Assembly: GCF_001625215.2 (NCBI RefSeq)
Contig: NC_030387.2
Coordinates: 38,959,606 to 39,023,605, forward strand
Direction: 5' to 3'
DNA: 64,000 bases
From: Daucus carota subsp. sativus
Lineage: Eukaryota; Streptophyta; Magnoliopsida; Apiales; Apiaceae
Every line of letters begins with the position of its first letter. The first letter of the stretch is position 1. The translations under genes and the position numbers were made by a program. This document shows, one piece after another, positions 36,068 to 49,167 of the stretch. The notes under the pieces were generated by a model. It saw only the letters and a program-made list of their open reading frames with translations, was not told the origin of the DNA and did not search any database.

Positions 36068-36243
36068 TATGGTGTGCCCATGGACACATGCTAAGCGCGG
36101 AAATTTTTGTGCTTGAATCATTTTGATTGGCTCATCTCTCTTGATAGTGGTGGACCCTCCTGCAAATACACCAACCACACCAATCAAAATCTCCCAAATA
36201 CAAAATTTCCGCGCTTAGCATGTGCCCTTGGGCACACACTAGA
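36068..36243. mobile_element. Fold-back MITE with about 60-bp inverted repeats
   Basis: GGTGTGCCCATGGACACATG followed by CTAAGCGCGGAAATTTTTGT is mirrored at the other end by ACAAAATTTCCGCGCTTAGC and ATGTGCCCTTGGGCACACAC. The arms are about 60 bp with a loop of some 55 bp, so the DNA can form a long hairpin. No coding capacity. The superfamily is unresolved because the flanking duplication is not clear. Confidence 0.7.
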
Positions 36244-36948
36244 CAAACCGTTTTTAATAAAGTTTAAGACCACAAATTACTTTTTAAACTTGATTTCAGC
36301 TGTTCGCAACTCGCAAGTGTGTGGCCGTCGAGTTTTCAAAATAAAAACACCTTTAGTGTCATTATCTTTATACAATCGGATTTTATTGTGTGCACTAAAC
36401 AGCAACGTTTTTAAATAATTTGATATTTTTTTTTATCAGATCTTTGCACATATTAAAAAGATTGCTATAAAATTTAAAAATTTAAACGCTTTTTTCCTTT
36501 TAACAAGATCAAACTTAACTGACACATGAAGATAACATATAGTATTTCAAAATAGAGATAAATAATTAGAATAGTCAATAGAATAACAAATATCTCTTAA
36601 TAATATGAATTTATATACATGAAAATATGATCAACGGTTCAATATAATTTTCTTTTCTTTAATAAATCTAATTGATGGTTCAAATTATTTTTTATATATT
36701 CACCATTAAATTAAATCTCGGATCAAAGCTGATTAAATAAATTTATTTTAAAGTTTTTGGTCACACTGTTACAGAAATTAAACTGTATGGCCACGTAAGC
36801 GGTAACTCCTTTTTAATCTTTCTCCCTCCACTTTGCAAAAAGAAACTCCTTCAATTCGTTCCTTTTTCTCTCCCTTTTCTTCTCCTATTACAAAAACCTA
36901 TACTTACATTATACACACAAATATATAAACCCCCACTCTCACTCAGTA

Positions 36949-39900
36949 ATGGACCAATCACAACCGCACAACCACCGCATCGCCGCCCCTCCCCCGCCGG
37001 CGAAAATGAAAAAGCTCCCCAACAGTAACAAAACTCGGACAGTCTCCGACGCCGATTCTCAAATCAGCGAGGCCGACTCGTTCCACTCTCTCCACTCGCC
37101 GCTCCACGCTGTCGACAACTCGAAGGCGATCGTCGCCGTCACCGCCGACAAGTACTACTCTCCCGGCCCCTCTCCGCCGCCAATTCGGCATGATAACAAC
37201 CAGCTGAGACACAATTTGGAGTTTCCGCCGCCGTCGACGCCGCCGTCGACGCCGCCGGCGAGCGGTTTCAAGGTTGATCGGGCGGTGAGGGAGGAGGTGA
37301 GCGGCGGAGTGACGAGAGTGGGGCCGACGGGCGAGGGATTAGGGTTTGATGAGGAAGTAGGGGGAGAAAGGAGATCGAGAGCCGCGGTGAACAGCATATT
37401 GAAGAGATCGAGGAAGGATGTGAATGCGGAGAGAGCGGCGTTGGTATTGAGAGTTTGCGAGATTGTATTGTGTTTGATTTCGTTTTCGGTTATGGCCGCG
37501 GATAAGACGCAGGGGTGGAGTGGTGATTCTTTTGATCGCTACAAGGAATACAGGTACTAATGCAGTTTTATATGCTATCTGTTTATACTTTATATTATGA
37601 CAATGTTTTGTGTATGAATTACGTTCTTATGATTTCTAGTGGTAGTAGACTAGGCTATGACTCGATTGACTTGATTTCAAATTATTCTGACTCCAAGTCC
37701 TAACTTATTACTGAATTTTAGGTTTATGGAGCTGTTATGATATAACGGTTTGCAGATTTGGTTATATTGTGTAAGGAAGTAGTTTATAAGTATTCAGGAT
37801 ATCTTGTTATCTAGGACATGAAATGTATGGAAAATGTACCCCTGTTTTAACATTTTCTATATATGGACCTTGTTAACTTGTAACGGAGAGATGAGGTGCG
37901 AGTTAACTGCTTGGGCAAGTAGGTGGCAGGCCTTGGCATAGGTGTTTACCTATACAGAGTAATTAAGTTTTTAATACAGGGAGATGGTCCCCGACAATCG
38001 TGTTTAGGCAACAAGCTTTCCGCGTTTTTTTAAAGAGGAAAGACCAAAACCCTAGAATGGATGTTTAAAGCGCGGATAATTGACGTGGCCCTTCGCATAT
38101 ACATCAAAAATCAAGTGTTATGTCTTTCAGTAATAAAATATCGCAGAAAGATTGCTGCAAAAAGCGATTGTAAGGGGCCCTTTAATATATACTTTCTTTT
38201 AAGTTTTTAACATTTTTATTTTAAATATTTATATATATTCTAAAGGTATAACCTAGCAAGACCACTTGCTTCATGATCCAAGTATTTAAAAGATCAAATA
38301 ACATCAAACCATATATTATGCTAGTAGAATTTGTCTGGACCATCACATATGATGACACACATAAATATAGTCCAGTAAAGTTTAAAAGAATTTGCACGTC
38401 TTCTTTTCCACCTCCCTTACGAACAGAGCTCTAACTTGATCGTAATCATCAATGTCTTCATAAAATATCTGGTGTACGACCACTTTGCTTGATTTGGACT
38501 TCAGAGTCATGCACTGCAAGGTAAAAGATCAAGTGAATAACCAATGACCACCACCCTGGTGGTTTCCCCACCTTGATCACTAATTCTCCAATGAAAACTT
38601 TGCACTGAAAGGGAAACACTTAGATGCATAACTTCCACAAGGCCTCCCCTACCTCATTAAATTCATTGCGGGCTAAATGCCTACCCATAATTATTGACTT
38701 CCTGCCCAAGCAATGCTTTGAGAACGATGCATAGAACCCACCTTTTTCTTTTTGGAAAGCATTGTTATATTTCATCTGGAGGTACAGTGGTTTTCATAAT
38801 CTAACTTAATGTGTCACCTATGGCTTAATATAATGTTGGTCTAATGTTAGTTGGATTTTATTATAGTACAAGTTCCATTTTGCTGTAATGTCACAGATCT
38901 TGGCATGTAGGTAATTCTCAGTTAAGACTTCTACATCCCTTTTACGAAGTTTTCATATCTTTAGTGTTCCTATCTAGGTAGTGATGTTGAGCGCATCAAG
39001 TACCATCACCCTAATATATAGTGTCAGAGTTTAAATTGTTGTACTATATGCACCATAAGTACATGAAGGAAAGGTGTTTGAACTTTTTGGATTTAGAGTA
39101 GTCATAATCCGTTCATGTCACTTGTATCGAGGATAAAATAGGAAATTAAGTTAATGCAAGTCAACCAAGTTGCTTGAGATTTTCTATTTGAGTTGATATT
39201 CACCAATTCATGAATCATAATTCCTTCCACCTGTCTCTCGTTTCCTTCCTCTCTTATTTAACTAGACACACCTTGAAACATTTCCGGCCACCACTATAGT
39301 TACTAGTGTCAGCAGCAGTGTAGCCACCACCATGGTAATAAAGCATCACCAGCTCTAATGCTGCCATCTCACAGAGCGATGATGTTATAAGAATCGGAAA
39401 TTGGTGAGATTTTCCCGTTAAAGTGGGGGTTAATTGGAAGGATCAATTGGTGTAAAAATCGTACGTAATTTAGTATTACTTTTAATATCATATTACAAAC
39501 ACAAAATGCTAATTTTAATATGAGCTCAAAATTAGCAAAAAATAAAAAAGTATCAGTTAAATGTCTATACTTCATTTGACATTGATCACACTTGGATTTT
39601 TCTGTCAAAAGACTACTTACCTGAACATTTATTCTTACAGTAATTTAGCTATAAAAAACTTGGTTTTATTTTTTCGACTTTCAGGATTTTATAATAAATT
39701 AACATTTGACCCAATTTTTTCTTATGATTCTATTTTGGAACAATTCTATCCTGGGTATTAAGAATACCAGTTAGTTAGGTGATTATATCTAAATCGAACT
39801 AGAGGAGGAGCAAAGTCCAAGTACTCCCCTGATTTGGAACGCTGCTGAGCATCATTCTTTCTTGTTTATTATTGTTATAGTGAAACTTATGAATATACAG

Positions 39901-41372
39901 AGACTACTGGTTCTTCAATGCCTTGAGTTGATATAGTAGCCAGCAAAAATCCTGTCACTGGCCCTTTGGATAATACAAACTGTATCAGTGGGTGACTGTA
40001 TAAAAAAGAGGCCAATTTTAGATATACATAGACATAGTTTTGGGCCTATTCTAAGCATTGTTTGTCAAGTGATGATGACATCTGCTCCACCATATCATTG
40101 GTTTAATATCAGAATTTGTGGCTGAAAGTAAATTGGCTTAAGCTTGAAGTTGACTTGTAAGAGGAAATTCGAACTCTGGAAGTACTCAGGATTAAGTATC
40201 AGTTCCTGTAAATGCGAGAAATAGTGGGGGATTTGGAAGGAAGCTTATCTCTTTATTGGGATGGGATAGATGAATGGAGGGAAGCTTAATTCTTCTCTAA
40301 AAAGTTATTAGTTATATCAGTAACCAGATATACAAGTCCTAAAGTGAGCCGTGAGGTATAGGTGTCTTAAGTTCAGCTCGAAACTTTTTGTACATGTGAG
40401 AAACTATTTCGAAATTCACTCAATGTAAGATCATGCTGACCTATTATCGATGCACTAGTGAACATTAATGCAGGACGATTGATTCCGACTGCACTGGTGA
40501 ACCTTGATGCAGGACGAGAAAAACCGCCAGGGTATATGGTAAATGGGCTGGGAAAAGGGTAAAATGAAGACATTATAAGACCCGAGGTTAAAATTTCCAA
40601 AGTACAACTCTAACAATCAAATGCATTTAAATCTGTTATTGGATGAATATTGCATCAATTATGAATTCATATCAAGTTTCAATATTCAGAAAACTAATAT
40701 CATGTAGAGTATAAATTTATCTCTGTAATTTCTCCTTTTGGCGTCTGTTAAGGATGTTCTTCAACTTCAAGTATCTGATCTCAAATACTTGTAATTATTA
40801 TAATATTCCCTATAATATTCCCGGCCTGCCGCCTGTTGCTCATACTTCCATTTCTATTGATTATGCGCGTAATGTAAGACGTTTGTGATTGCAGGTACTG
40901 CCTCTCTATGGCTGTCATTGCATTTGTATACTCAGGATTACAAGCATCTGATCTTGCATACCATTCAGCCACGGGCAAACATATTATTTCGCATCACCTT
41001 CGTTATCATTTTGATTTTGTGATGGATCAGGCAAGTAATTTATGCCTTGGCTATTAGAGTTTTTTTTAATAATCAAAGTACCTCTTTATATATTATTATA
41101 TGCTCAGTCAGATGATTAATAGGGTGGATATTTGCTGATCTTACTAATGGTAATGAATTTGATTATCATAGATTCTCGCATATCTTCTGTTATCTGCATC
41201 ATCTTCGGCAGCCACCAGGGTAGATGATTGGGTATCAAACTGGGGGAGTGATCAGTTTACGCGAATGGCTACTGCATCTATATGGATGTCTTTTCTGGCA
41301 TTTGCAGCATTTGCCTCAAGTTCACTCATATCTGGTTACAATTTATGTAACCGCGTGACTAGTGGATTGTAA
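36949..41372 (+). CDS. CASP-like protein (four-helix membrane protein, 4A type)
   Basis: Three exons: 36949-37553, 40895-41030, 41172-41372; 313 residues. CASP-like proteins are plasma-membrane MARVEL-related proteins; the founding CASPs form the Casparian-strip scaffold, and most relatives have unknown roles. The N-terminal about 160 residues are cytosolic, low-complexity and rich in Pro, Ser and charged residues ([11 protein letters not shown] near 92-102). Four hydrophobic segments follow: about 165-184, 204-222, 244-264 and 282-304. Conserved family features are the Arg in TM1 ([11 protein letters not shown]), the Asp in TM3 ([19 protein letters not shown]), and the loop with W ([12 protein letters not shown]). 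The long cytosolic N-terminus suggests subgroup 4A. Intron 1 is 3.3 kb. Intron 2 begins GCAAGT rather than GT, a GC-AG intron; the phase and the [13 protein letters not shown] conservation require it. Exon 1 is strikingly GC-rich compared with its surroundings. Confidence 0.9.
40449..40517. repeat. Short direct repeat in CASP-like intron 1
   Basis: TGCACTAGTGAACATTAATG at 40449 is repeated as TGCACTGGTGAACCTTGATG at 40490, both followed by CAGGACGA; the period is about 41 bp. The remaining 3.3-kb intron shows no recognisable element. Confidence 0.6.
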
Positions 41373-44300
41373 TATCCTCTTTCCTCCGGATATTGTTCAA
41401 ATCTAGAAGCATTATTTGCTGGTGGATATTTTCTTAGAACCTTATTCGGAAATGTACAGATGAATGCTATTTCGGCAAGGAAACCTGCTACTTCCACGGC
41501 TCTCTGTGGATGGTCTATAAGCAGTTTCTATCATGTGGGAGAGAAAGGGCAAAGATCACTACTTTTACATATAGTAATAGCATTCAACCAGTTTTTAGTA
41601 ACATTTTTCTAGATTTTGGGTAAGAGGGGAAAAGGTTTGTATACATATAGCCTGTTTAATACTAAATAAAAAATATCCGGTTGTATCTAAAGAAATAGAT
41701 CATTTCTTCTTAACATATAAATATACTTTGTATTCTGCTTCACTTTACCCATTATTAAGCCTGTAGTAGCCTGAGCCTGACAATGGCTTTCAGGATGTAG
41801 AAAGCCTGCTGAAATTCGATCACTGTGGACAGTTTAGACAATGGTTTGGTCACACGCTAGTGTAAGCAATCAGTTCAGGAATGTTCACTGTGATGTGGCG
41901 GGCGATGAGAAATGCCGGATAAATTCAGCCTTCTATCTTTTCCATCTGCAGGTGACCGAGTTTAATTCATTAACTGCATATATTTTTGATAGTTTCATAC
42001 TTTCCTTTCAGCACATTCATGCTTTTATCTCTGTACGGTTGTACGATACATTTGTGGTCACAGATTCACAATCTACTACCATAAAGAGTCTATCAGGATG
42101 CACAACAGACAGTAAAGCACTGTAGCTATCTATCTACCTGTACAGATGTATAATTATTGTCGAGCTTCAGCCTAGGTTAGCCTTCCCTAATTCCGCACAT
42201 TGCCATATAATATGAGTTTGTGTGTGTAATCCCTTTCGGACCAGGCTTATAAATGCATGGATAAGATAGCGAGAATGTGATTAGGCATCGTGATCCCATG
42301 TCCCTGTAAGCTTATATGTGTGGGGGTGGGCAGTGGGCTACAGGGAAGACAATAACACAATACCTGATACATGTCAAGCTACTGCCAGCTTCTGATTTGA
42401 TGTGCAACTCCATTCTCTCTAGTCGACCTTATTTTCTCTTCTTCGCTCTCATCCATTCAACCCTACATGTGTTTCCAAATTATGACATCCTAGTTCCCTT
42501 TTATTTAAAATCTTTTTAAAAAAGACCTTATCTTAAAAAATAAAACAAATTGTTATCGTAACAAACTACAGGGTTGAGCAAAAATAATGTGATTGTCAAA
42601 GTTGAGACTTGTTTAGTTTTCTTTTCATAAATATTGTGACATACCCTGCACGTGACCTGCAGCCCTCGCCATGTTCTGCTAAGCCCCATGTTGTGGCTAT
42701 ATGACAAATATTCCTCTATTTTTAGTGCCTACTTGTTACTAGTTGTTATCGTCAGGTATCTGGATATTGGTTCGAGCATTTGTATGAAGTATTTAAGTTA
42801 TCAGATTTATCTAAAATTTTAATATTAGGTTTTATCGCTACAAAATTGTGGTTCAGCCCTGAGATAATATGTCATACACATACATAAATCGCACTAGTGA
42901 GGTAAAAAATACCTCGAATCTGAGTGTGAGAGCTGTCCTAGTGAAAACGGGACTTTGGTTTGATCCAAATGATCACAGGTTCGTACCTCACCAGCTCCCG
43001 AGCGTTCACCTGAATTGAAGAGATAGTGGGTTGGTTATGAAGCTAGTCGGCAGGTTCTTAAGTGTCTTGTAATAAGTGTTTTGAAGAAAAATATACCTCA
43101 AATCGATTTTCAACACTTTAATTTACTTATAATTTTAGTTTCGATATTCTCTTCATCCCATAATATAACTCGCTCCGATATCCTGGACCTTGTGAATGAC
43201 AAGACTAACATATAAATGTTTTTACTTAAAAAAGATGGAAAAAAATTAAGCTACACACAGCCTTTTCAGTTGTGATACAGCTAAATGGGATAAATAAACA
43301 GCTATAATTATATTAAATTAAATACCGATAAAACTGTAGTTTAGAGTGTATATAATATAAAGGTTGAAGAGCTCGTGAACCACAATTAGAAGTTAGAACC
43401 GACAGAACAGATATCGTGAAGTTTGTACGTTAGGCGTACCTTATAGTACATGTCACACCCACATGGGAGTCAATTTCATACAACTAGCTTTTGTACATTT
43501 TTACAAGACGACATCACCAACTGATATTCTTTTACTAAATACATCAAAAAATATTAATTATTTAAATAATGCAGTTTGTATGATAATGATCTGTCTGCGT
43601 GTAGAGCCAGCCAGATCGACAAATCAACTGCTTCCTACAAGTGTCAAAGATTCTTAATTCAATTACTGTATTAATTAATCAGTATTAAGCAATCAGTGTG
43701 TTGTATGATTTGATTAGTTAATCAGAATTAGGTATCTTATATCTGGTGTAACATGCAATATACTACCTTATATTGATTTGATTAGGTTATTAGGTCTATT
43801 TACTATTACTATGTATTTAGCAAGAAAATCATTGGAGTTGGTATTTTATGATTTTTTAGACATTTTTCGAATATTATGTTTTAAGGAAGATCCGATGCTC
43901 CTTGCTCACCCATTGCCTAATAATGTCAACGTTTATATTAGTAGATCTTTCTAAGATTATGCAGCGAGATAGTTATATTCCTTGCTGATATTGCCTTCGA
44001 CGCGAATAATTATTGCATGATCATGTGATTTTCTTTCGATGTACACACCGCAAAAATTTGAACCTCTTAAATATAATAGAGAAAACTACTCTTAAATACG
44101 TATTTAGATAACTTATCTAATAGCATCTCCAACTATTGAAAACCCCTACATAAAAGTTGAGTTGACATACTAAAAATAAAAAAAAATTAGCCAACAGCTC
44201 GAAAAACTCAACTCCAACCATACTTAGCTCCCACCTATAGATGGCTAAATTTGTCGAACCTCTACAGGTCTGTAAGAAATCTGCACGAAGATTGCACATC

Positions 44301-45636
44301 ATTTATTACCATATTGAACTGATGTATTCTATTTTAACAATCTAACATATTAATAACATACTATTTTTAAATTATAGTCAATACTGTCTTACCGGTTCAG
44401 CAAATTTTACATAATGTCTTACAGATCCTATTTCGCCAGTGATTATAACCAACGACGTTGGAGCACTTTAGCTAATTTCCTCACAAAGAATAGAGGTTCA
44501 TGGACAAGAACTAGCCAAAAAACGATAATAAAGTCCAGAGATATATTGCTAATTTTAATTATTAGAGTAATTTTTGTCTTGAATGGTGACCGTAAGATTC
44601 GAATATAGGGAGAGAAAGAGAGGACGCATACGGAATTCAAGCACGGAGGTCTGTGACAGAGAAGAGTGGGTCCCCCTCTCTCTTATCAATAGCACTTCTT
44701 TTTTGAAAAATGGTGCTGTGTTTTATTTGTAGAGACCTTGTCTTACTCTTTAGTTCCATAAATAAATTTATAAGTAGAATTTTTGTAACTAATCTTGACA
44801 AATCTGTTTCTTTTTCGTTTGATTATAAAACCCTGGCTTACCTACAGAAACCAACATCTGCAAGTGCATGTAATCGGTTACCACTAACCTGTACTAATAA
44901 CTAACAAGACGTGCATCAAAGGAAACAATTGTTGTACTTGAGATTTACTACGGAATTGTACAACTGCATTGAAACTTGGCGTACATCCCTATCTCCATGC
45001 ACATGTCGTGATTAAAATACTCGACATCTTGAACCGAGATCTGATATCATCTAAAAATATCAAGATATCAAAAATTGATCGTAACATAGTTTTTTATTAT
45101 TCAAAATGACTGCAACATGATCTTATATTATTTAACGATTATTAAACATTTCAACATTTCGGTTGAAATAAGTTTAAATCCTGATTCCGCTGCTGTACAC
45201 GTTGTAAATGGAAATACGGAAAAAACAGGGGAATAGTAGGGAAGAAATGGAAAGAGTGCTGAGATAATCAATGTAACATTAGCAGGGGTGGGGATTGTCT
45301 CCTCTCAAACAAATCTTTGCACGTTACATAAAATCACAAACACACACTACTCATAATTCACTCAGCCCCAACAAAAAAAAAAAAAAAAAGAGGAGGCAAA
45401 ACTGCCAGCTCTCTTCTCCTCTTTGCTGCTTTCAATTCCTCCACCTAATAACAGTCTCACTATATATTCACTTTCTTGTTTTCTCCATACATTTTCATGT
45501 ACGGACAAACCTGCATTCGTAAAATGTAGCTTCACTCAGTACTCTACTTTTCGACTTCTTTAGCAAAGCTTGAATCTTTATTTTCTTGGGATTTTTTTAT
45601 TTTCTTGGGATTTTTTGTTTTCTTGATTTATGAACT
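41373..45636. other. Intergenic between the CASP-like and kinase genes
   Basis: About 4.3 kb without a supported gene. The first few hundred bases are probably 3' UTR. A dispersed repeat copy lies at 44115-44420. Reading frames such as 41841-42125 have no family features and are probably chance. The last 300 bp should include the kinase promoter and leader. Confidence 0.45.
44115..44420 (+). repeat. Dispersed repeat, copy 2
   Basis: It matches the reverse complement of 11269-11600 over most of its length, including GCATCTCCAAC at the outer end, TCTGTAAGAAATCTG in the middle and the block GGTTCAGCAAATTTTACATA near the far end. Non-coding; probably a MITE-like or other DNA element of unassigned family. 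Confidence 0.5.
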
Positions 45637-47745
45637 ATGAAGAGGTTCAAATGGTTGAAGCAGATTGCGAATAATGGTAAGCTGGAGAGGAGGCTATCTT
45701 TAGGTGAGTACAGGAGAGCTGTGTCTTGGTCTAAGTACTTGATATCTTCTGGTGCTGCAATCAAAGGGGAGGCTGAGGAAGAATGGAGTGCAGATATGTC
45801 TCAGCTTTTTATTGGTAATAAGTTTGCTCTGGGTAGGCATAGCAGGATTTATAGAGGGCTGTATAAGCAGAGAGATGTGGCTATTAAGCTCATTAGTCAG
45901 CCTGAGGAGGACCAGGATTTGGCTGCATTTCTCGAAAAACAGTTTACTTCTGAGGTTGCTCTCCTCTTCCGGTTGCATCATCCAAATATCATCACTGTAA
46001 GCTCTTTGTAAATTAATTGTGTTATTACATGAATTTGAATTTGGTTTTGTATTTATTTGTTTGTTTGATTTGGAATTCTGGGCTTTTCATGCAATTTAGA
46101 GAATTTTCATAATTTCTGCCGTTTTTGAACTTTTTAAGCTTGGAAAGAATTTATCCAGTTAGGAGTACGACGAGGTGTGTTACATTTCACCCTCTGTTGA
46201 TCCTACTTACTTGGGGGATATACCGAATATGTGTAGCTGTCTATCAGCAAAAAGACTGAGTTTTAGTAAGAAATTGAGGATAAGATCACAAGTAATGCCA
46301 TAGTTGTATATATGTAATGTTGAACTTCATGCCCGCTAAGGACCAGATGCTTTTCTTTTGTAGTGGCGAGCATCTGATGAGGATCACTGTATATACTTTT
46401 ACAATTGTTTCAAAGTTTTCTGGATTGACGTCTGTTCTAGTTAGCGTTTTAATGGCATTGAGAAAACACTTTTTTCATAGGCGAAGCCACATTGGGACTA
46501 GGGGTGCCCCCGGATTTATTGTCAGGTATCATTTCATTGCTATTATTACCTTAGATGAGGAGCTAAGTTGGTTTGGCCCGTGTTATGTAGTGATGTATAT
46601 CAAGACTCAAAGAGGCGACGACTTGGTTATCTGTTCATATTCTTGCAACTATCGACTGACAAGATTCAAGATTTATAAAGAGGCACATCCCGTAAATTAG
46701 TTCATTTCAGTTAATACTCATTAACTATTGAATCCATAGAATGAGCTTTGTCAAATTGGTGTCTAGAACTCTAAATGATACTTCCATTCTCGATGAATTT
46801 AATACTTATGGTTTTGCTTCCATGTTTAACTTATTTACAGAATTGCGCCTTGCAATGTCACACTGACGCTCATCCCAGACATGACCTCTAAATGTAAACC
46901 ATATTGTGTTGATTTGTTAAATTATGAGGCATTCGTCGATTCTTATACTTTTGTTATACAGTTCTTTGCAGCATGTAAAAACCACCCAGTATTTTGTATT
47001 ATTACTGAATATCTGGCTGGGGGATCCCTACGCAAATATCTACATCAACAAGAACCATACTCCCTTCCCTTCAACCTAGTTTTAAAGTTTGCTATTGACA
47101 TTGCACGAGGAATGCAGTATCTCCATTCTCAGGGTATAATTCACAGGGATCTCAAATCAGAGAATCTGCTTCTTGGTGAAGATATGTGCGTGAAGGTAGC
47201 AGATTTTGGAATCTCATGTCTGGAATCTCAATGCGGCAGTCCAAAAGGATTCACAGGAACTTACCGTTGGATGGCACCAGAAATGATACGAGAAAAGGCT
47301 CATACGAAGAAAGTTGATGTTTACAGTTTTGGCATTGTACTATGGGAGCTTTTAACTGCATTAACACCATTTGACAACATGACTCCAGAACAGGCTGCTT
47401 TTGCAGTTTGTCAAAAGGTATCCTGATCTGCGTAAGATGGTATCTTGTGCTTTATTTCTATAAACTGCCTGCTAACTTTCTCAGCATTGTTGTCAGAATG
47501 CAAGACCGCCATTGCCATCAACATGTCCTCTAGCATTTCGTCGCCTCATCAGACAGTGCTGGGCAAGGAACCCTCTAAAACGGCCACAATTTGATGACAT
47601 TGTGGCAATCCTGGAAAGCTACGCAGAGTCTCTTGAGCAAGACCCTGAATTCTTCTCATCGTATGAAGTTCCCAGTCGTCATGGCATCTCACGTTACCTG
47701 CCCAACTTGATAACGTCGTGTGCTAATGCTTCTCAAGAAGCATAG
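45637..47745 (+). CDS. Raf-like Ser/Thr protein kinase, HT1-like
   Basis: Three exons: 45637-45996, 46962-47417, 47497-47745; 354 residues. The layout is a short basic N-terminus, then one kinase domain (about 59-330). Visible motifs are a glycine loop GRHSRIYRG (66-74), VAIK with Lys84, the helix-C Glu in FTSEVALL, HRDLKSEN (181-188) with catalytic Asp183, DFG (201-203), GTYRWMAPE (219-227), DVYSFGIVLWELL, and RPQFDDI near the end. All catalytic residues are present, so it should be active. The HRDLKSEN and GTYRWMAPE forms and the alternate glycine loop (second Gly replaced by His) are typical of plant group C Raf-like MAPKKKs such as HT1, which acts in CO2 control of stomata; that exact role is not shown here. 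An out-of-frame ATG lies 7 bases upstream of the start. Confidence 0.92.
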
Positions 47746-49087
47746 TTGAGAAACGTTTGTATGGTAAATCCAATATACTGCACAATGTTTAAGTGACCTT
47801 TTGAATGTATATTTTCTGTTCATCATTCTGCAGCTGGAATTTGTCAAAGGCAGATCCCCTCACTGTTATGCTTTAGACTTCCCCTCGTATTTGTACTGGA
47901 AAACTTGAGAGCATCTACAATTTTTAATACCACATATTTGATTTCACCCTCGCTGTACTCTCCCCGGGTACTCAAACTGTCATGTGTTCGATGTTTATTA
48001 CTCAAACTGTCTTGTGTTCGATGTTTATTGTTTTAAGTAATGATAATCAAGTATCTGATAACATTCCACAATTTTTATCCTAAGCAGTGAGAAATAAAAA
48101 TGTAGCAGCAACTCAGATACATATACTAATAATTAAGCCATGGGAAATGAAGTTGTAATTCATCGAATTGCTAAAGATAATTTCATTACTGAAATATATT
48201 TGATCAATGACAAGGTACGAAAAGAATCAGCCTGTGCAGTTGTGCTCAGGCCCGGCCCAGAGGGAGGGCAACCAGGGCGACCGCCCAGGGCCCAAAAAAT
48301 TTAGGGGCCCAAAATTTATATAATTTATGTATTGTTATTAGTATATATCAGTCCAGTAAGCCTATTCTATCCTAAGTGATTAGGTCCGTACCTAAAATAA
48401 TGGTACTATCAATCATACACTAACAGATAAATGTCATCAAACATTTGTTTAATCTTTTTTTTTTACATCCAGTACACTTTATTGTTAAAACTTGATTGTT
48501 TTATAGTTACTTTCTTACGGAAGTGGACTAAAATTTGAGTTTGCATTGCTACAGCCTACAAGGTCATGTTTTTATCAAATTTAATGAAGTAAAAAAAATT
48601 AGGGTCCATTTTCTTCTTTCGCCCCTAGGCCCTCAAAAGGTATGGAACGGCTCTGGTTGTGCTTCATATCATCTCTGTTTTCTGAAAGTTCTTGCTGTCG
48701 AAGTGCATAAGATCCTGTTGGTTTTGAAGTCTTCCTCTAACACCTTAAGATTTTAGATGAGCGTTTTACTTTAGACGCAAACTAGTTACCAAATTTAAGC
48801 TCTCAAGTCTGAAGACTTAAAGGTCTTCTGTGTGTGTTAGTATACAAACTAGCACAGATGCATGCGCAAATATTAGTTATTATACAGATAAATATATTAA
48901 TTGATCTGGTTAGAAACAAATGATACAGCACAAACCTGCAGGATTCGAATCTACCCTTTGTTTACATAAACTTGTATAAAGAACACCAAAATGTTAGTAG
49001 ATCTGAATTTTAATACTCGGAGATAACCTTTGAAATGCTTAAGTGATTATTATGGTTGTATACTAAAATTAGAGAGGCCTTACATCC
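47746..49087. other. Kinase 3' flank and spacer
   Basis: The beginning is likely kinase 3' UTR. It contains a short direct repeat (ACTCAAACTGTC(A/T)TGTGTTCG, twice near 47970-48025) and the hAT-type element at 48247-48655. No gene was seen. Confidence 0.45.
48247..48655. mobile_element. Non-autonomous hAT-type element
   Basis: An exact 8-bp target duplication GTTGTGCT flanks both ends (48239-48246 and 48656-48663). The ends read CAGGCCCGGCCCAGAGG and, on the minus strand, CAGAGCCGTTCCATACC, an imperfect hAT-type inverted repeat. Length is 409 bp. The first 60 bp are strikingly GC-rich (GGGCCCAAAA repeated) compared with the AT-rich surroundings. Non-coding. Confidence 0.85.

Positions 49088-49167
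<80 letters not shown>
49088..49167 (+). tRNA. tRNA-Leu (anticodon TAG)
   Basis: An 80-nt cloverleaf with acceptor stem GACAGTT/AGCTGTC, D arm with TGGCCGAGTGGTCTAAGGC, anticodon arm CCAGA-TTTAGGC-TCTGG (anticodon TAG), the long variable arm typical of Leu tRNAs, and T arm GTGGG-TTCAAAT-CCCAC. The discriminator base is A. It reads CUA-type codons. A T-run (TTTTTATCC) shortly after the 3' end may act as a Pol III terminator. Confidence 0.95.

Larger units (their letters stand above)
33819..36948. other. Intergenic between EXECUTER and the CASP-like gene
   Basis: Mostly AT-rich. It includes the probable EXECUTER 3' UTR, an unrecognised reading frame at 34491-34742, and a fold-back element at 36068-36243. 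The stretch just before 36949 is likely promoter and leader of the CASP-like gene. No other gene was recognised. Confidence 0.45.

Noticed and set aside
36922-36929. TATATAAA as a TATA box of the CASP-like gene
   Set aside because: It lies only about 20 bp before the ATG, too close for transcription to start upstream of the start codon.
41841-42125. 94-residue plus-strand reading frame
   Set aside because: It shows no domain, signal or splice context and lies in the 3' flank of the CASP-like gene.
42890-43080. Possible SINE, because GGTTCGTACC resembles a Pol III B box
   Set aside because: No convincing A box, no target duplication and no poly-A tail were found.
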